Assembly: GCA_015499985.1 (NCBI GenBank)
Contig: JAAAUF010000045.1
Coordinates: 17,995-81,994, forward strand
DNA length: 64,000 bases
Origin: Haplosporangium gracile
Taxonomy: Eukaryota; Mortierellomycota; Mortierellomycetes; Mortierellales; Mortierellaceae
Reading direction: 5' to 3'
The notes below the pieces were generated by a model that made no database searches, was not told the origin of the DNA, and saw nothing but the letters and a program-made list of their open reading frames with translations. Position 1 is the first letter of the stretch, and the number at the start of each line of letters is the position of its first letter. The position numbers were made by a program, and so were the translations under genes. Positions 1 through 13,652 of the stretch are shown here, one piece after another.

Positions 1-500
1 GGTGTTGCAGGTGACTTTGAAGGCGGCGGTGAAGGCAACGACGAGACACCAAGTCGACGGGAGGTAGAGTACGAGTCCGAGTCAGTGTCACTATTGCTGT
101 CACTCGTGTTTCTTTGTCGCCCTTGTTGCTGCTGCAGCTGTCGTTGCTGTTGTTGGTAGTGATACAGAGGTGGGTGCTGGTTGTGGGGGTGTCCACCGTG
201 ACTCATGGACTCCATTGTTTCAGCTTCCTCCCACTGCAGCTGGACCCCCACGGGCGGGTTGTGGGCTTTGGCGGATCGAAAAGACTTTTCCCGAAGTCTG
301 TGCGCGAGAGCTTTGGCTTGTAAGTCCAAGGTTTGGTTTTGCGGTTGTTGGGAGGAGGAGGAGCTGTTATCCTGTGAGCTGGGGTCGTCCTTCTTTTGTC
401 GCTTGGCGGCTTTTGCTGCTCCGGTCGAGTAAGGTCTCCACCGTAGCTTGGTTGGCAACGAGGCCTGGGGTCTGGCAGAGTGGTTCTCAGCCGTATCCAT
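1..500 (-). CDS. Unrecognised Gln/Ser-rich protein, N-terminal part
   Basis: An open frame starts at the ATG at 500-498 and runs leftward without a stop for 166 codons to the window edge, so only the N-terminus is present. The protein begins MDTAENHSARPQ, carries a basic patch (KAAKRQKK, about residues 30-37) that could be a nuclear localisation signal, and a predicted helical stretch (LQAKALAHRLREKSFR, about residues 59-74). Histidine/glutamine-rich, poly-Gln and Ser/Asp segments follow. No catalytic domain is visible and I do not recognise the family. A nuclear regulatory protein is a guess from composition only. The rest of the gene lies outside the window. Confidence 0.6.
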   Translation of the reverse strand, partial: MDTAENHSARPQASLPTKLRWRPYSTGAAKAAKRQKKDDPSSQDNSSSSSQQPQNQTLDLQAKALAHRLREKSFRSAKAHNPPVGVQLQWEEAETMESMSHGGHPHNQHPPLYHYQQQQRQLQQQQGRQRNTSDSNSDTDSDSYSTSRRLGVSSLPSPPPSKSPAT

Positions 501-968
501 GGTGCATTCGCTGGTATATTGAGAGTGAGTGTGTAAGGAAGAAGGTATAGTTTTGATAGTTGTGTGAAGGTTGCTAAGGTGGTAGTTGAATGAGTGTAGT
601 TGAGCGAGAGATTTGCGTGATTGGTGGTTGCTGAATGTGTTGTCGGTATGTTGTAAGAGCTGAGTGTGAGAGCTGTTGCACCAAATGCTCGCAAAAAAAA
701 AAAGAAAAAAGACATGTTCGCAGTCACAGGTCACACTTTTTCGCCTTTTTGGGCGGATTTGAAGGAGTCAAAGAAGGATCTGGCTCAGTCAAGTTGTTCT
801 TCTATCACTCCTTTGTGACCCCCAAAGCACAAGCCATTAAGCAGCTTTCTTCACACATTCTTCCGAGTACTCCACACTCTCGGGTTGTCGGAAGGTCCAA
901 TTAGGGACACACTCTGTAAAGAAAGGACGTTGATATCTATACCCAACTAACTAACTGCGCATCGATGT
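501..968. other. Intergenic: promoter of first gene and 3' flank of OYE gene
   Basis: No convincing gene. Both neighbours are on the minus strand, so this stretch must hold the 5' region of the truncated gene and the 3' end of the oxidoreductase gene. It contains a short A run near 693-705. No TATA-like element was identified with confidence. Confidence 0.5.
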
Positions 969-2581
<1,613 letters not shown>

Positions 2582-2875
2582 GACCAAAGGAGATCTCTTG
2601 TCTTTTTAAAGGATGATAGAGCGCGTTTGGCGTGCGACAATGGGTATGGTGAGAAAAAGGACGAAAGGAAAAATAACTCAAATCCAAGCCCCTCTACTTT
2701 CCATTTTGCCGAGGTTCTAAACTCTGACAATTTGTCATCGAAGGGCGGGATAGTAATAAACTCCACCACCATGTCATGCTGCATCGACTACATAATAAAA
2801 AAACGTTTTGTTTGTTTGTTTGCTCCTCATGTTTGTTGTACACGCGTCTTTCATTTTTCTTCCAACCTCTAGCGC

Positions 2876-5800
2876 CTATGATACATAGTCGTCGTCGCTT
2901 TCCGCTATCTGAGCCTTCTTCCGCTTGATCCTTGAAGGACGTGTCGACGAGGCAGGGGACTGGTAGTTGTCCTGCTTAAAGTCATCTAGATCGTCGTCGT
3001 CGTCGTCGTCCTCCATCTGTGCTGACGCATCATCATACTCCTCTTCCTCATCCTCCTCGTTCACCTTGGCTCCGCTCCTCCTCATGGATACCCCTCCACG
3101 GCCGCGGCGACTTGCTGGTTTGCCCCACTCGCCATCGTCGTCATCGTCATCATCATCGGCCTTCTCCTTGGACTTGCTCTTTCGACCTCGCCCCCTTTTG
3201 CTCGTCCCACTTGTAGTCGCTGTTGCCCTGCCACTGCTCTGTCGACTCCGTCGTCCATTGGATGCTGGCGCTGCTACTGCTGCAGGTTTTGCCTTCCGGG
3301 TTGGAGCGACAGCTCGGGCGCTCCGTCGGTTTGAGGTTCGAGAGCGAGACCGTGTCCTGCCTTCTTCCTCCGATTCGTCAGCATCACTAATGAAATCAAA
3401 AATAGTTTTCTAATTAGTCATTTGCACCCATAAGGCCATCCAAGATATCAGGACAAAATCACTTCTTCAAACAAGCATCTTACTCTAGGAAGGCATTGTC
3501 TGCGTCGTGATCCTCTTCATCCTCAATGTCTTCGTCGTCGAGATCTGGTTCAGGCTCTGATTCAATATCTACAAGTTCATTCTCGCTTCCCGAGCCATCA
3601 AACTCATCGTCCTCGTCTCGCCGACTGGACTTGACTTTGATCTGAGTAGGAAGGGCCTTGGAAGGATCTAATAGAACAAGAAAGGTAATAATTAAGCTTC
3701 TGCCTGCAAGGGTCATTGTTCTCAGTGCGCTGGCAAAGAAGAAATAAGGACATACTGGCGAGACACGTCTTGAAGATCCGAGCAAGTTGCTTGGCCACAA
3801 CGGCGATTCCGCTCCGAGGGTCATTGTACATCAATGCGTTCTTTTCCAGCAACTCGATATCAAACTGAACAGCCTATTGTTAAAAAGCAAGGATATAGAC
3901 GATTAGCACTGAAGAAAACGAACATTACATTATCAGAAAGTCTACATTGCAACAAACACTTACTCTGGTCCGTCTATAGTATCCACTGGTAACTCGCTCT
4001 TGGATTGCGTCAAGGCAGATAGGGTAAGCGATCGCCTTGCAATAATCAGGATATGATTCGAAATCGACCGATTCCTTAAAAATCTGCATGTCCTCCATTT
4101 CAAGAAAGTGGTTCAGGATCTCTTCAATGCGCTCGAAATCTAAACATCCAAAAAGCCAGCAAGTGTGTCAGATGGGAGTCAAGCTCAAGATTTGTACTGA
4201 AGCGCTTGAGACATCATATAGACACCGGAATGCTAATTTTACCTTCAGGCGGGATCTCCTCGCGACCCTGGGGTCCGTCCTCAAGCTCTTCCCGCTGAAT
4301 CTCCCAAGGCGACAAATTGGTAACATCTTCATTGTTTGGCCTATGAGAGTTCACGATATATGGTCATAGTTAATAATTACATCTCCTGTGCGCCTGACCA
4401 CTGCAAAAAAGCAAAAAAAGTGAAAGTGACAATGCCTACCAGGAGATCTCAAAAGCCATCCACAAAGAGTCAGGCAGACTTTGATCATCGATAACCTGGT
4501 CCGAAATGGTTCCGGGATAGTTGTTACCGTCAAACGACGCCCATACTTGCTCGCCAACGTTGTATTGCGCATTCACTCCTTCTTGGAAAACCGAGTAAAG
4601 GACAATAAAGTCTGGTACGTCGCCGAGATCGTGAAACTCAATCTCGAAACGTCTCCTTGAAGGTGAAAACTCGGGGTTGGGTGGGAAGCCCCACGAAGAC
4701 GACATGATCTGTTCCTCGAGGGTAATGGTGCACCAGGTTGGAGGGCCCACATTATACGTGATTCTGGAGACGCGACCAAAGATGACCCACTGCAGAGATG
4801 GATCCTTCAGATACGGAACAATCTTCAGATCCAACTTTGGCCGCAATGGCGTCTCGTTCAAGTACATCGCGTGACCCTGTCGAAGGTAGGCGACATAATC
4901 TCCGATCTACGTCATGACAAAAGAAAATAATAGCTGTCAGTTTTACTACCAGAAAACACACATTGTATGAAAGTCTGATCATGGTTCTCACCTGAGGGTG
5001 GTAAGGCGTCTTTCGAGGCTCGTTCGTCTTTATCCAGTCGCTTGGTAGCCATTTCTGGAACTCCGTCGCCTTGTCGTCCCGCACAACAGCTTTGCCTTTC
5101 TTACGACCGTTGCCGCGCCACTGCTTCTTTTTCTTGGGCGACGTTGGAGTAGGAGCAACGACATGGACGCCGAATGCTCCAGAATGCGATCCACCAGCAG
5201 AGCTCTCAGAGACAACACTCACATCCTCATCTTCATCCCCAGAGGACTCGAGCACCTCATCGCTAGGGTAATCGTCGTTGGCAAACGATTTTGGACGCGC
5301 ACTCCTTTGACTCTTACTTCCTGAGGGTCCACTGTTGAGTTCCTGTCCTCTCTTTCCCTTCCGAGTAGGTGACATTGAAAAGTCGTCGAAGTCGCTCTCT
5401 TCTTCGAAATCATTCTCCATGGCTTCTTCCTCCTCGTCACTTTCCCGAAGTCGAAGCCGCTTCCGTGGTCTCATTTTGCGCTTTCTGTCGTTGGTTATCC
5501 GCTGTTTCCTGGGTGTTCCAATAGAGCCGAGGGCACGCCGCTTTCGTGACCCTTGACCGTTCCCGAAATAGTCGTCATCATCGTCATCGTCATTTGCCAC
5601 GAAATTGGACACCGGGTCGGCTCCATCCTCTGGCGCCAAATCGCTGTCATCGCCATCACCGTCGCTCTCTGAAGAGGATGAGGGTTCCGAAACTGCGCCG
5701 CCGCCATACTCTTCGCCACTCGACTCGTTAGGAAGTGGGACAATTGGTACCTCGGTCGTCATGGGGTCGTCGTCGTCGTCGTCGTCCTCCAGAATGAACT

Positions 5801-8219
5801 CGCGTCGACGCTTGTACAACTTGCGCTTGTCCGTTGTTGGGATGACTGTCAAGGCCTGCTCTGTCAGATTCTCTAGCTCCTGTTCCAGAAGCTCTCGTCT
5901 CAGTGCCTCCTCCTGCTCCAGAGCACCAGGCGGCATCCCAAGGGGTAAATCGAGTCCATACCGTGGCCCCTTCTGCCTGGCATAGTCGCGACCGTTGGTA
6001 TCCAGAATGGGCGTCCGTTCCATAAGGTGAGGGGCAATTTGCGTCGTGTCGTCTACGACATTGTGGTCCGCATCATATCGAACTGGTGCATAGTCGCTCC
6101 AGAAGGTCTGCTCAACAAAAGATCGGGCATCCTGAAAGTCATCCAAGTTCTTGCCGGCACCAAAGAGGATACATTTTCCTTCCTGATCCGTTACCGCGAA
6201 CATCAAACCGTCGGGCGAGAACCGGCCATCTAGGAACTCTTGTTCTGTGTACATCCAACTCTTGAGCCTGATACCCTTGGAGATATCCCAGAGAATGACC
6301 TGACCATCGTATCCAGCTGTCATCAAGATGCGGCTATCCTGAGGGTGGACATCAACCACGTAGATGGAGGACCGTGGAACGTGTCCTTTGAGCGTATGCA
6401 TCCATTCTCCGCTGATCGAATCGAATATCTTGATTTCGCCTAACGAAGTCGTCAGAATAACTGCTGAGTCATCCAAAGACCAGATCGCCATGGTTGGTAC
6501 AATCCTAGAGTCTTCTCCTGGCGCCTGCGCGTTTTCATCTGCCGTATTTTCATTTACGTGAGACTGGCTGGCGGTGGTGGATCCGTTCATTTCCGAGTCG
6601 GTGTTGTTGGCATCGTCGTTTAGTAAGTTGGAGGCGTTGATGTTCAAGAATGGGTTCGAGGGAGCAGTGACGGCAACCGGTGAGGGCATCATGGGCTTGG
6701 CAGCAATAATGGTGGCATCAGCTTGCGCGTTCTCGTCCCGTACATCAACTAGCAGTGAAATCGATGGCAAAATAACATTAGAACATCTCAATATCCTGCG
6801 CACCCCAGGTGCTAAACACAAACACCTGCTGGGTTCACAATGGCCGTTAATCTCACTTACTGGCCATGGAGGTCCACATCTTGCTTTGGTCGTCGTACTT
6901 CCATATCCTGACAAAGCCATCGACGGAGCCAGAAAGAATCCTTTTGCCTCGCCGACTGTAACTCAGACTTGTTACAACTCCATCATGACCATCCAGTTGG
7001 GCAATGAGAACCGGATCGCCCCAGTCCTGATGCACGGCGCTTGACAAATGTGTTCCTGCTGCTGTGCCGTTTGTTGCTGCGCCCAACCCTTCTCCTGTCG
7101 AGACTGCGGCCTCAGCCTTGGACTTGTCGTAGCTCTTCCGCCTCTTTCCTGCCTTGATCGCCTCGGGTCCCTTTTGGATGGTTGAGAAGACGCGAATAAA
7201 CAGATCAGTTCCGGCGACGGCAAACTGTGATCCTGTACAGCTCCAAGTGGCGCACTTTAGTTTCGAGTCGTTGAATGTCTTGCAGTTGAGGCGGGTGGGT
7301 GGAGTTGTGAACCTTTTGGTATCCCTGTCGTATTTCCAGACCCACGTGTAGCCGTCCAGTGAAGTCGCGATAAGGTATCGGATTTGGGGTATAGGGGAGG
7401 GTGAAAAGGTAACTGTGCTGATCGGTTTCCTGCCGCGGGCGCTGGCGCCTGTGGGAAGAACAGCAATAGGGGCCGATGTCCTGAGGTCCCAAACACGGAC
7501 GATGCCATCATCCGAGGCGGAAGCAAGCATAGTGTTATCTGTGCTGAGGTCCATGTAGGTGACGACGGCCGAGTGACCGCGCAGAGTGAAGAGGAGGTAT
7601 CCTGATTGCGCGCTCCAAATCTTGATCAAATAGTCGTCGCTTCCAGTGATGATCCTGTTGTTAGTGCGGTCAAAGAGAAGACAGAATGTCGGGAATCGAT
7701 GTCCGTTCATGATGACGAGTTCTTGGAAGAGGGAGGGCACAAATCGAGGGACCTTTGACCCACGTATTACTGCACCCTTGAGCTCTTTGGCGCGTAGGTA
7801 TGCCACTATGTGATTTGATTGATCGATCATACGCCAGCATTAGCTCGTGCGACCAGTTTTTCGTTCGAGTAAACAGCAACGATGTATGCACGCCCGGCAC
7901 GTGTGTATGTGTCTGTGTATGGGCTGAGCGAAGCAGGCCATAAAAATCAAAAATTTCAAGGTCACTTACGGGTGTGCTTGTCTTTGAGGGCGCTCCTCCG
8001 ACCGAAAACATCCTTCTGCAGCGTGCGGCCACCAACATTGTCCTGGTTCATCCGCAACCGCTCAGTCTCGGCCTTCTCGCGGAGAAGAGAGCTCCCTCCT
8101 GTCGAAAGTAAAGACCGGATCCCTGGCACAAGCGGTGGGATCTGGGCATCTGCGTGTACGATCAATTTCGACAACAAGTGCGGCAAGTGGTCGGCATCGA
8201 TTTTCTCGTACAACGCCAT
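2876..8219 (-). CDS. BRWD/PHIP-like WD40-bromodomain protein
   Basis: Nine exons: complement(join(2876..3386,3484..3667,3756..3873,3964..4139,4243..4340,4440..4906,4992..6748,6861..7805,7970..8219)), 1,501 residues. Order: a short N-terminal helical region; WD40 propeller, about residues 95-620 (GSDDYLIKIW, SASDDGIVRVWDL, SGSVDGFVRIW, GYDGQVILWD); a long acidic and basic low-complexity region, about 690-960; a crypto-Tudor-like domain, about 985-1165 (QIGDYVAYLRQGHAMY, YNVGPPTW, LSPWEI); one bromodomain, about 1175-1285 (YCKAIAYPICL, NALMYNDP with the acetyl-lysine-binding Asn); and an acidic/KRGRGRK tail. This architecture is that of animal BRWD1/PHIP/BRWD3, chromatin readers and CRL4 ubiquitin ligase substrate receptors. 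The bromodomain aligns in position with bromodomain 1; I see no second one. Nuclear chromatin role is inferred. Confidence 0.88.
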
Positions 8220-9681
8220 CTAATATTAATATTTTTTTGTTTTTGAGTTGGACGTTAAATACAAAAATTCTACACACATGGACGTTAAGTTTCCAGAACA
8301 ACGGATTTTGCTGTGCAGGGCCCAGGAATGAAGAATCTTTACCAGCTCGTCTCTAGAGTAAGGGCATCTCTCTCCCTTCCAGTTGTACCTGGCCGGCAGG
8401 AGATCTGGGTGCTGTGAAATCGCAGAGAGTAAAACATTGGCTGTGTTTGGACAGGGTCCCTTGGAAAGAAAGCGAGCGATCAGAAAGTAGAGCTAACAAA
8501 CAACCGACCAGGATGCCAATAAAAGAGTGAATAAAAAAGGTAGGTAGTGTGAGTTAGATTTGTGCTCGGAGTATTATCGTTTGTAGGATGGTGGCGCATG
8601 GTGTCGCTAAAAAGTATTTCCTCTACAAAGTGCAACTCTATTAAAACGAAAAGAGAGAGTATTGGTGGTTGTTTGTCCAACTCTTCCTTGTTTGCCAACT
8701 TGTCCTTACCTCTGTAGTTTCCGAGTCGGTGGAAGAGACATAGTGTGAAAAAAAGCGACAAGAAAGTCCAAATAAAAAAAGCCGTTAATACCAGGAAGAG
8801 GGAACTGCTTTCGATGAGGGAAAGACGATGAGTTTGCTTTCCCGCCAGTTTTGTTTGCTTGTTGATGTTGTCACTGTTTGTTGCAATTGTGAACTGGTTC
8901 TGTTGATGTTTGTTGTAGTTAGTATTTTTCCTCTTTTTACCTTGCTCCATCAGACTGTCCATGGCGCTTTGTTATTTTTTTTAGGGTTGTTCGACGACGA
9001 GAATATGTATTGTATTTTTGTGCTGGTTTCCCTTTTTTTTATTCTTCTTCCTCTCTCACTTTTTTTTTATTCCTCGTTCGACGCCTTCTTTTTCGTCCAC
9101 TTTGCTGCCAGTCAAGAAAGAGCTTTGAAAAAGCGAAGCTGCGGGGTTTTAGGTGCTGCTGCTAGAGAAGAGTGAGTGCGAAGGGCAGAATGTGAATGTG
9201 AGTGTGTGTGAGTGATTGTGTGCGATGATCACAAGTTGAGCTGTGGACGCGACAAAGGGCGTGCCTGGGGTGTGCACAAAAAAAGAAAAAATAAAAAAAA
9301 AGTCGAAGTCGAAGAGGGGGCGAGAGAGAGAGAGAAGCCAAACGAGTGATCATAGTTGAGGGTGCGAATGGTCTCGACTCCCCTCATCTTCACTTCCCCT
9401 CACACCCTCACACACATGAGGGGGGAAGAAAAATAAAAAGTGACGACGAGAGCAACACTTGCGACTATTGAGCCTTCTATCAGCTGATATCCACCATGAC
9501 ACTTGTCAGGGGTACACGACCAGCCTACCCAAAAGAGTGAACCTGAGAGACAGACAGTCGTGCATCTCTCTTCCTTTTCAATCCTCCCCTTCCCGTCATC
9601 GCTCTCTGCACCTTTCTTTACTCCCCTTCCGCCAACAACCCTCTCTCTCTTTTCTGACAAGGAGGCAATTGGTATTCCACA
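8220..9681. other. Divergent intergenic region, BRWD-like gene and VMA7
   Basis: About 1.46 kb between two divergently transcribed starts, so it holds both promoters. It is low-complexity, with T runs on the plus strand near 8970-9075 and A runs near 9280-9302. Just upstream of VMA7 (about 9560-9665) it is rich in CT, as is common before fungal starts. No gene was recognised. Confidence 0.5.
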
Positions 9682-10418
9682 ATGGCCCAAACGGTACAGT
9701 CCAACCCTGACAACACACCTCATTGACGAGCAGTGCTGTTTTTGTGCTATGTCTCCCACGCATAGGCGTCACAACACACACCTACCACATACACGTAACT
9801 CTGTCAACTTACTTTTGAAACTGACTAACGCGCACTTTTCTCACTTTCAATCCCATAGGAGCGCACGTTTATGGCCGCCATTGGCGATGAAGACTCGATC
9901 ACCGGTCTTCTCCTCGCCGGTATCGGTCATATCGACTCGCATCAAAAGAAGAATTTTTTGGTCGTCGACGCCAGTACGTATTCTTTCCTCACTCTTTTTT
10001 TCTTCTGTCGACTTTTAACCCATTGGAAGCAACTCGACTACACAAACTTAATACCATCTTCTTTCTGTTCTCTTTAACAGAAACACCACTGTCTGCTGTC
10101 GAGGATGCCTTCCAAGAGTTTTGCAAGCGCAAGGACATCGCTATTATTTTGATCAACCAACACGTAAGGCACATCTTTTCGATTTTCAATCGCACTCTAC
10201 GCTTGTACTCTCTCAATTGCCCACACTTCCAGATTGTTTAACCTAAAGCATATCTTCATATCAAAACGATATTATAGATCGCCGAGGAAATCCGCACATT
10301 GATTGAGGAGCACGATCAGGCATTCCCCACCATTCTCGAGATCCCCTCCAAGGACCACCCTTACGATCCCGAGAAGGACAGTGTGTTGAAGCGCGTCAGG
10401 AGATTGTTCGGCGAGTAG
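9682..10418 (+). CDS. VMA7: V-type H+-ATPase subunit F
   Basis: Four exons: join(9682..9693,9859..9973,10081..10163,10278..10418), 116 residues, close to the usual 115-120. Exon 1 is only 12 nt (MAQT) and joins to [13 protein letters not shown]. Subunit F is part of the central stalk (D/F) of the V1 sector and couples ATP hydrolysis to rotation, acidifying vacuoles and endosomes. Family hallmarks seen: [25 protein letters not shown], and the C-terminal [19 protein letters not shown]. All splice sites are GT-AG and in phase. It stands alone on the plus strand between two minus-strand gene groups. Confidence 0.96.
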
Positions 10419-11045
10419 ACCTTTCGATAATAGTAGATCAAAGCGAACAGACAGCAACAGCAACAACAACCCACTCCTACCACGACCTTTCCACACTCCA
10501 TTGTGTTTTATTCTCCCCCTTCTCTTTATCACTCTTCAGGAACTTTCAGTACGGATTTTGGGCAACAAGCCAAGGACAATAAAAAATTTCGACCAAGATA
10601 TTTTCTTTGAAGGACGTCTTGGTTAGTGTGAAGTGAGAGGACACGGGGACTGCTGCGAAAATAAAAAGGGTGATCTTATTTTTCATAAGACAGAAAAGGA
10701 GATCCTCGAGGAATAAAGACGAGAGGGAGGGGAGGAATAGAGGAACGACCTTCGACCAGACCATTGGATATGAGTGATTTTTCTGTTTTTATTCGTATGC
10801 GCACACATGATGCGCTAGGCGAAAAAAGAAAGGAGAAGAGGGTGCGATGAGGAAGTAGAAAAAAAAAAGCGGAATGCAAAATAGGAAATAGTGCAAAAAA
10901 GAACAAAAACGACTTGAGGAAATGACAGATCAAAGAGTGCGCAAAGGATTAAGAAGCATGCAAAACAAACGATAAGAAGAAGAAGAAGGGATATATGGTA
11001 CATGTGTTTAGGGGGAAGGGGAGGGGAGTAAGGAGGGAGAACAAA
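10419..11045. other. Convergent intergenic region between VMA7 and photolyase
   Basis: Holds the two 3' ends of convergently transcribed genes. It is A-rich on the plus strand (about 10850-10910) with CAACAG-type repeats just after the VMA7 stop. Candidate polyadenylation signals such as AATAAA-like strings occur (for example about 10577), but none can be assigned. Confidence 0.45.
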
Positions 11046-13360
11046 CTACTTTTGGGCGAGGACGCGCTTAAACTCGTCGACGTACTTCTTCTTGGCCTCT
11101 GCATGATCCACAATTGGCTTAGGGTAACTAGAAGTAATTGAATAAAATGAGTACGTTTGGTTATATATTGTGCTTCGAGATCGCAAATGATTGGCGCGAC
11201 ACAAAAGAACTGTCTCCAAACTTACGCCAACTTTCCAAAGTCCTTGGCAGACATGGTGTGGTATGGATCGTGCGCCTGCTTGTCACTGAGGTTTCTCAAC
11301 TCGGGGACCCACTGGCGGATGTAATCTCCAGAAGGATCAAACTTCTGGGACTGCGTGAGAGGGTTCAAAATGCGGAAGTAAGGCTGACCCTCAATACCAG
11401 TCGAAGCACACTAAGCAACAACAGCGATAAAAACAATGACGAGGATGATTCATTAGCGGAGAAAATTCATGTTCTTATTTCAGGGACCAAAGTAATCAAA
11501 TGAAATAACATAGATAAGACCGTAAACAAGTTTGTTCCTTACCCATTGCCAGTTTCCATTGTTAACAGGGAAATCGCCGTCAATCAAGTTGCTCATAAAG
11601 TATCTCTCGCCTCTCTGCCAGTTGATCATAAGATCTTTGACCAAAAAGCAGGCTGCAATGTTTCGGACGCGGTTGTGCATGTATCCAGTCGCATTCAGCT
11701 GTCGCATGCCTATCATACATCGAACGCAGAAGTAAAAAACGCGTTCTAGTTAGCAACCTGACCTTTCATCATCATTTTTCCTTTATTACTTCTTAGCATT
11801 AAAAAGAAGCGTTGACTCACCAGCATCGACGATGGGGTATCCGGTCTTGCCCTGGCACCACATTTGGAACTTGCGATCATCGTTGCTGTAGCGGAGGCTT
11901 TCAGTGAAGGCAATGTACGCATGGTTCTTACAGACCTGAGGGAAGGCAAGCGCAATGTACCGGTAGAAATCCTATGAAATCCAGTAAACAAAATCACGAC
12001 TTAGTAAATATGTACCACTTGACTGTAGCATCCTGTAGATAAGTCATCAAGGCAACAGTTTCAGTCCTTACCCTCCAAACAAATTCCTTGATCCAAGCCT
12101 TGACACCATTGTTTCCGACAATAATCTTGTTGTTGTTAACAGCGCGGACAGCGGCGACGCACTGACGCGACGAAAGAATGCCGCTGACAATGTAAGGGCT
12201 CAAGGACTGGTGATCCTGCTCCTGAAGGCAATCCCGAGTAATATCGTAGCGCTTGATCTTCTCCTGAACAAAGGTCTCAAGACGCTTGTGGGCAATATCC
12301 TCGCCAGCGGGATAAAGCCTCTCAAAATCTTCCTCATCCACTGTATGTTGGGGCAATGAAGGGACTGTGGCGTTGAAAAGTCCCGCGTACAACTGTTGGG
12401 CAGTGTCGGGGTTGGCGCTGGGAGATTCTGAAAACTCGAGGAGCTTGGGGTTGGTCTCCACGAGGTTGTGCCAGGTAGTGCTGAAGGCTGTAAAAGAAGT
12501 GAAGTGTTCACCAATCTATCAAAAACCAAATATGTAGGTAGGTTAGCATAGAAAGTCAAAATTATACGTGACAAAAATTCACGGCATATTAATGTGCGTA
12601 CCTTGGTCTTCATATCGGCGGGAGGGACGACAAACTGATCGTCAAGCTCCTCAACATAGGTTCCAGGCAACTTGATCAGAGCCTCCTTGACTTTGGCATC
12701 CCGAACCTTCTCATCGACCAAGTATTCCGCGTTCCAGAACACATGGCTGACCCCATGATCCTTGACAGTCGACTCGACCAGATCCACAACCTCTGCCTTG
12801 GTTCCTGCTCTTTTGATAATCAGAGGGATGTTCAGCTTCCGCAACGACTCCTTGAGCTTCTCCAAGTTCCTCATCCAAAAATCAATCTTGACCGGCGACT
12901 CGTCATGGTTCGCCCACTCCTTCTCCGAGATGATGTACAGTCCAAACAGATACCTCTTCTTTTCCTGATCAATCTGGGCCCGCTTTGACGCCTCGATCAA
13001 GGCACGGTTATCCTGCACACGGAGGTCGTTCCTGAACCACATCAAAGTGTTCTTGGAGACAACGGGTGGTGGCGCCTCCTTCTTGACAGTGGCCGTTCCA
13101 GGTAACCTCGCCCCCCCTCGGTTCGCCAATGCTGTTGCGCCGACTTTGCGGACTCCTGGCTTGGGTGTGCCTCGGACAGCACCGGGTCTCATTCCTGCAG
13201 GACTGGGTCTGGCCGCTCCTAACTTAGTAGCAGCAGGAGCTCCTGGGGTTGAAATGCTGACAGATTTACCAGCTGCTGCTCCTCCTGTGGCGGTGGCGGG
13301 ACGCTTCCTGGCCTCCTCGCCATTAGCCTCCTCTCCAGCAGGTCTCTTCTTTGGGGGCAT
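11046..13360 (-). CDS. PHR1: Class I CPD photolyase
   Basis: Six exons: complement(join(11046..11127,11226..11410,11543..11709,11821..11971,12072..12515,12602..13360)), 595 residues. Light-driven FAD enzyme that splits UV-induced cyclobutane pyrimidine dimers. A lysine- and alanine-rich N-terminal extension of about 105 residues ([18 protein letters not shown]) looks like a nuclear and/or mitochondrial targeting segment. Then the antenna domain ([15 protein letters not shown], about 110-240) and the FAD domain ([80 protein letters not shown]). The C-terminal half closely tracks E. coli PhrB. CRY-DASH is less likely because the class I WQW-ASTG and MINW motifs are clear. Confidence 0.93.
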
Positions 13361-13652
13361 TGTCCTTTTTTTTTCTCCGAGATGTTGGGATTTTCGGTGG
13401 TGTCTAGGCGATTAATAAATAGGACGCTTGGTTTTTTTTCCCCAGAGATGCAGATGTTGATGGAAAGTCGAAGTCGAAAGGCAGAAACAAACAAAGGGGC
13501 GAATGAAAGTTGTAAGAGATGTTTGTTCTCTTGGCTTGATCGCACTGCCTAAAAACAAGTGGCTTGTTTAACACGCACACACAAAAATTCCAGCAAATGC
13601 TGCGCCAGTTGGTGGCGTAAAAGATTCAGGTCCCAGTCAACCAATCAAAATT

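Noticed and set aside
203..727. Minus-strand open frame of 174 codons overlapping the first gene
   Set aside because: Its composition is that of an out-of-frame reading. The frame starting at 500 has the codon pattern and runs unbroken to the edge.
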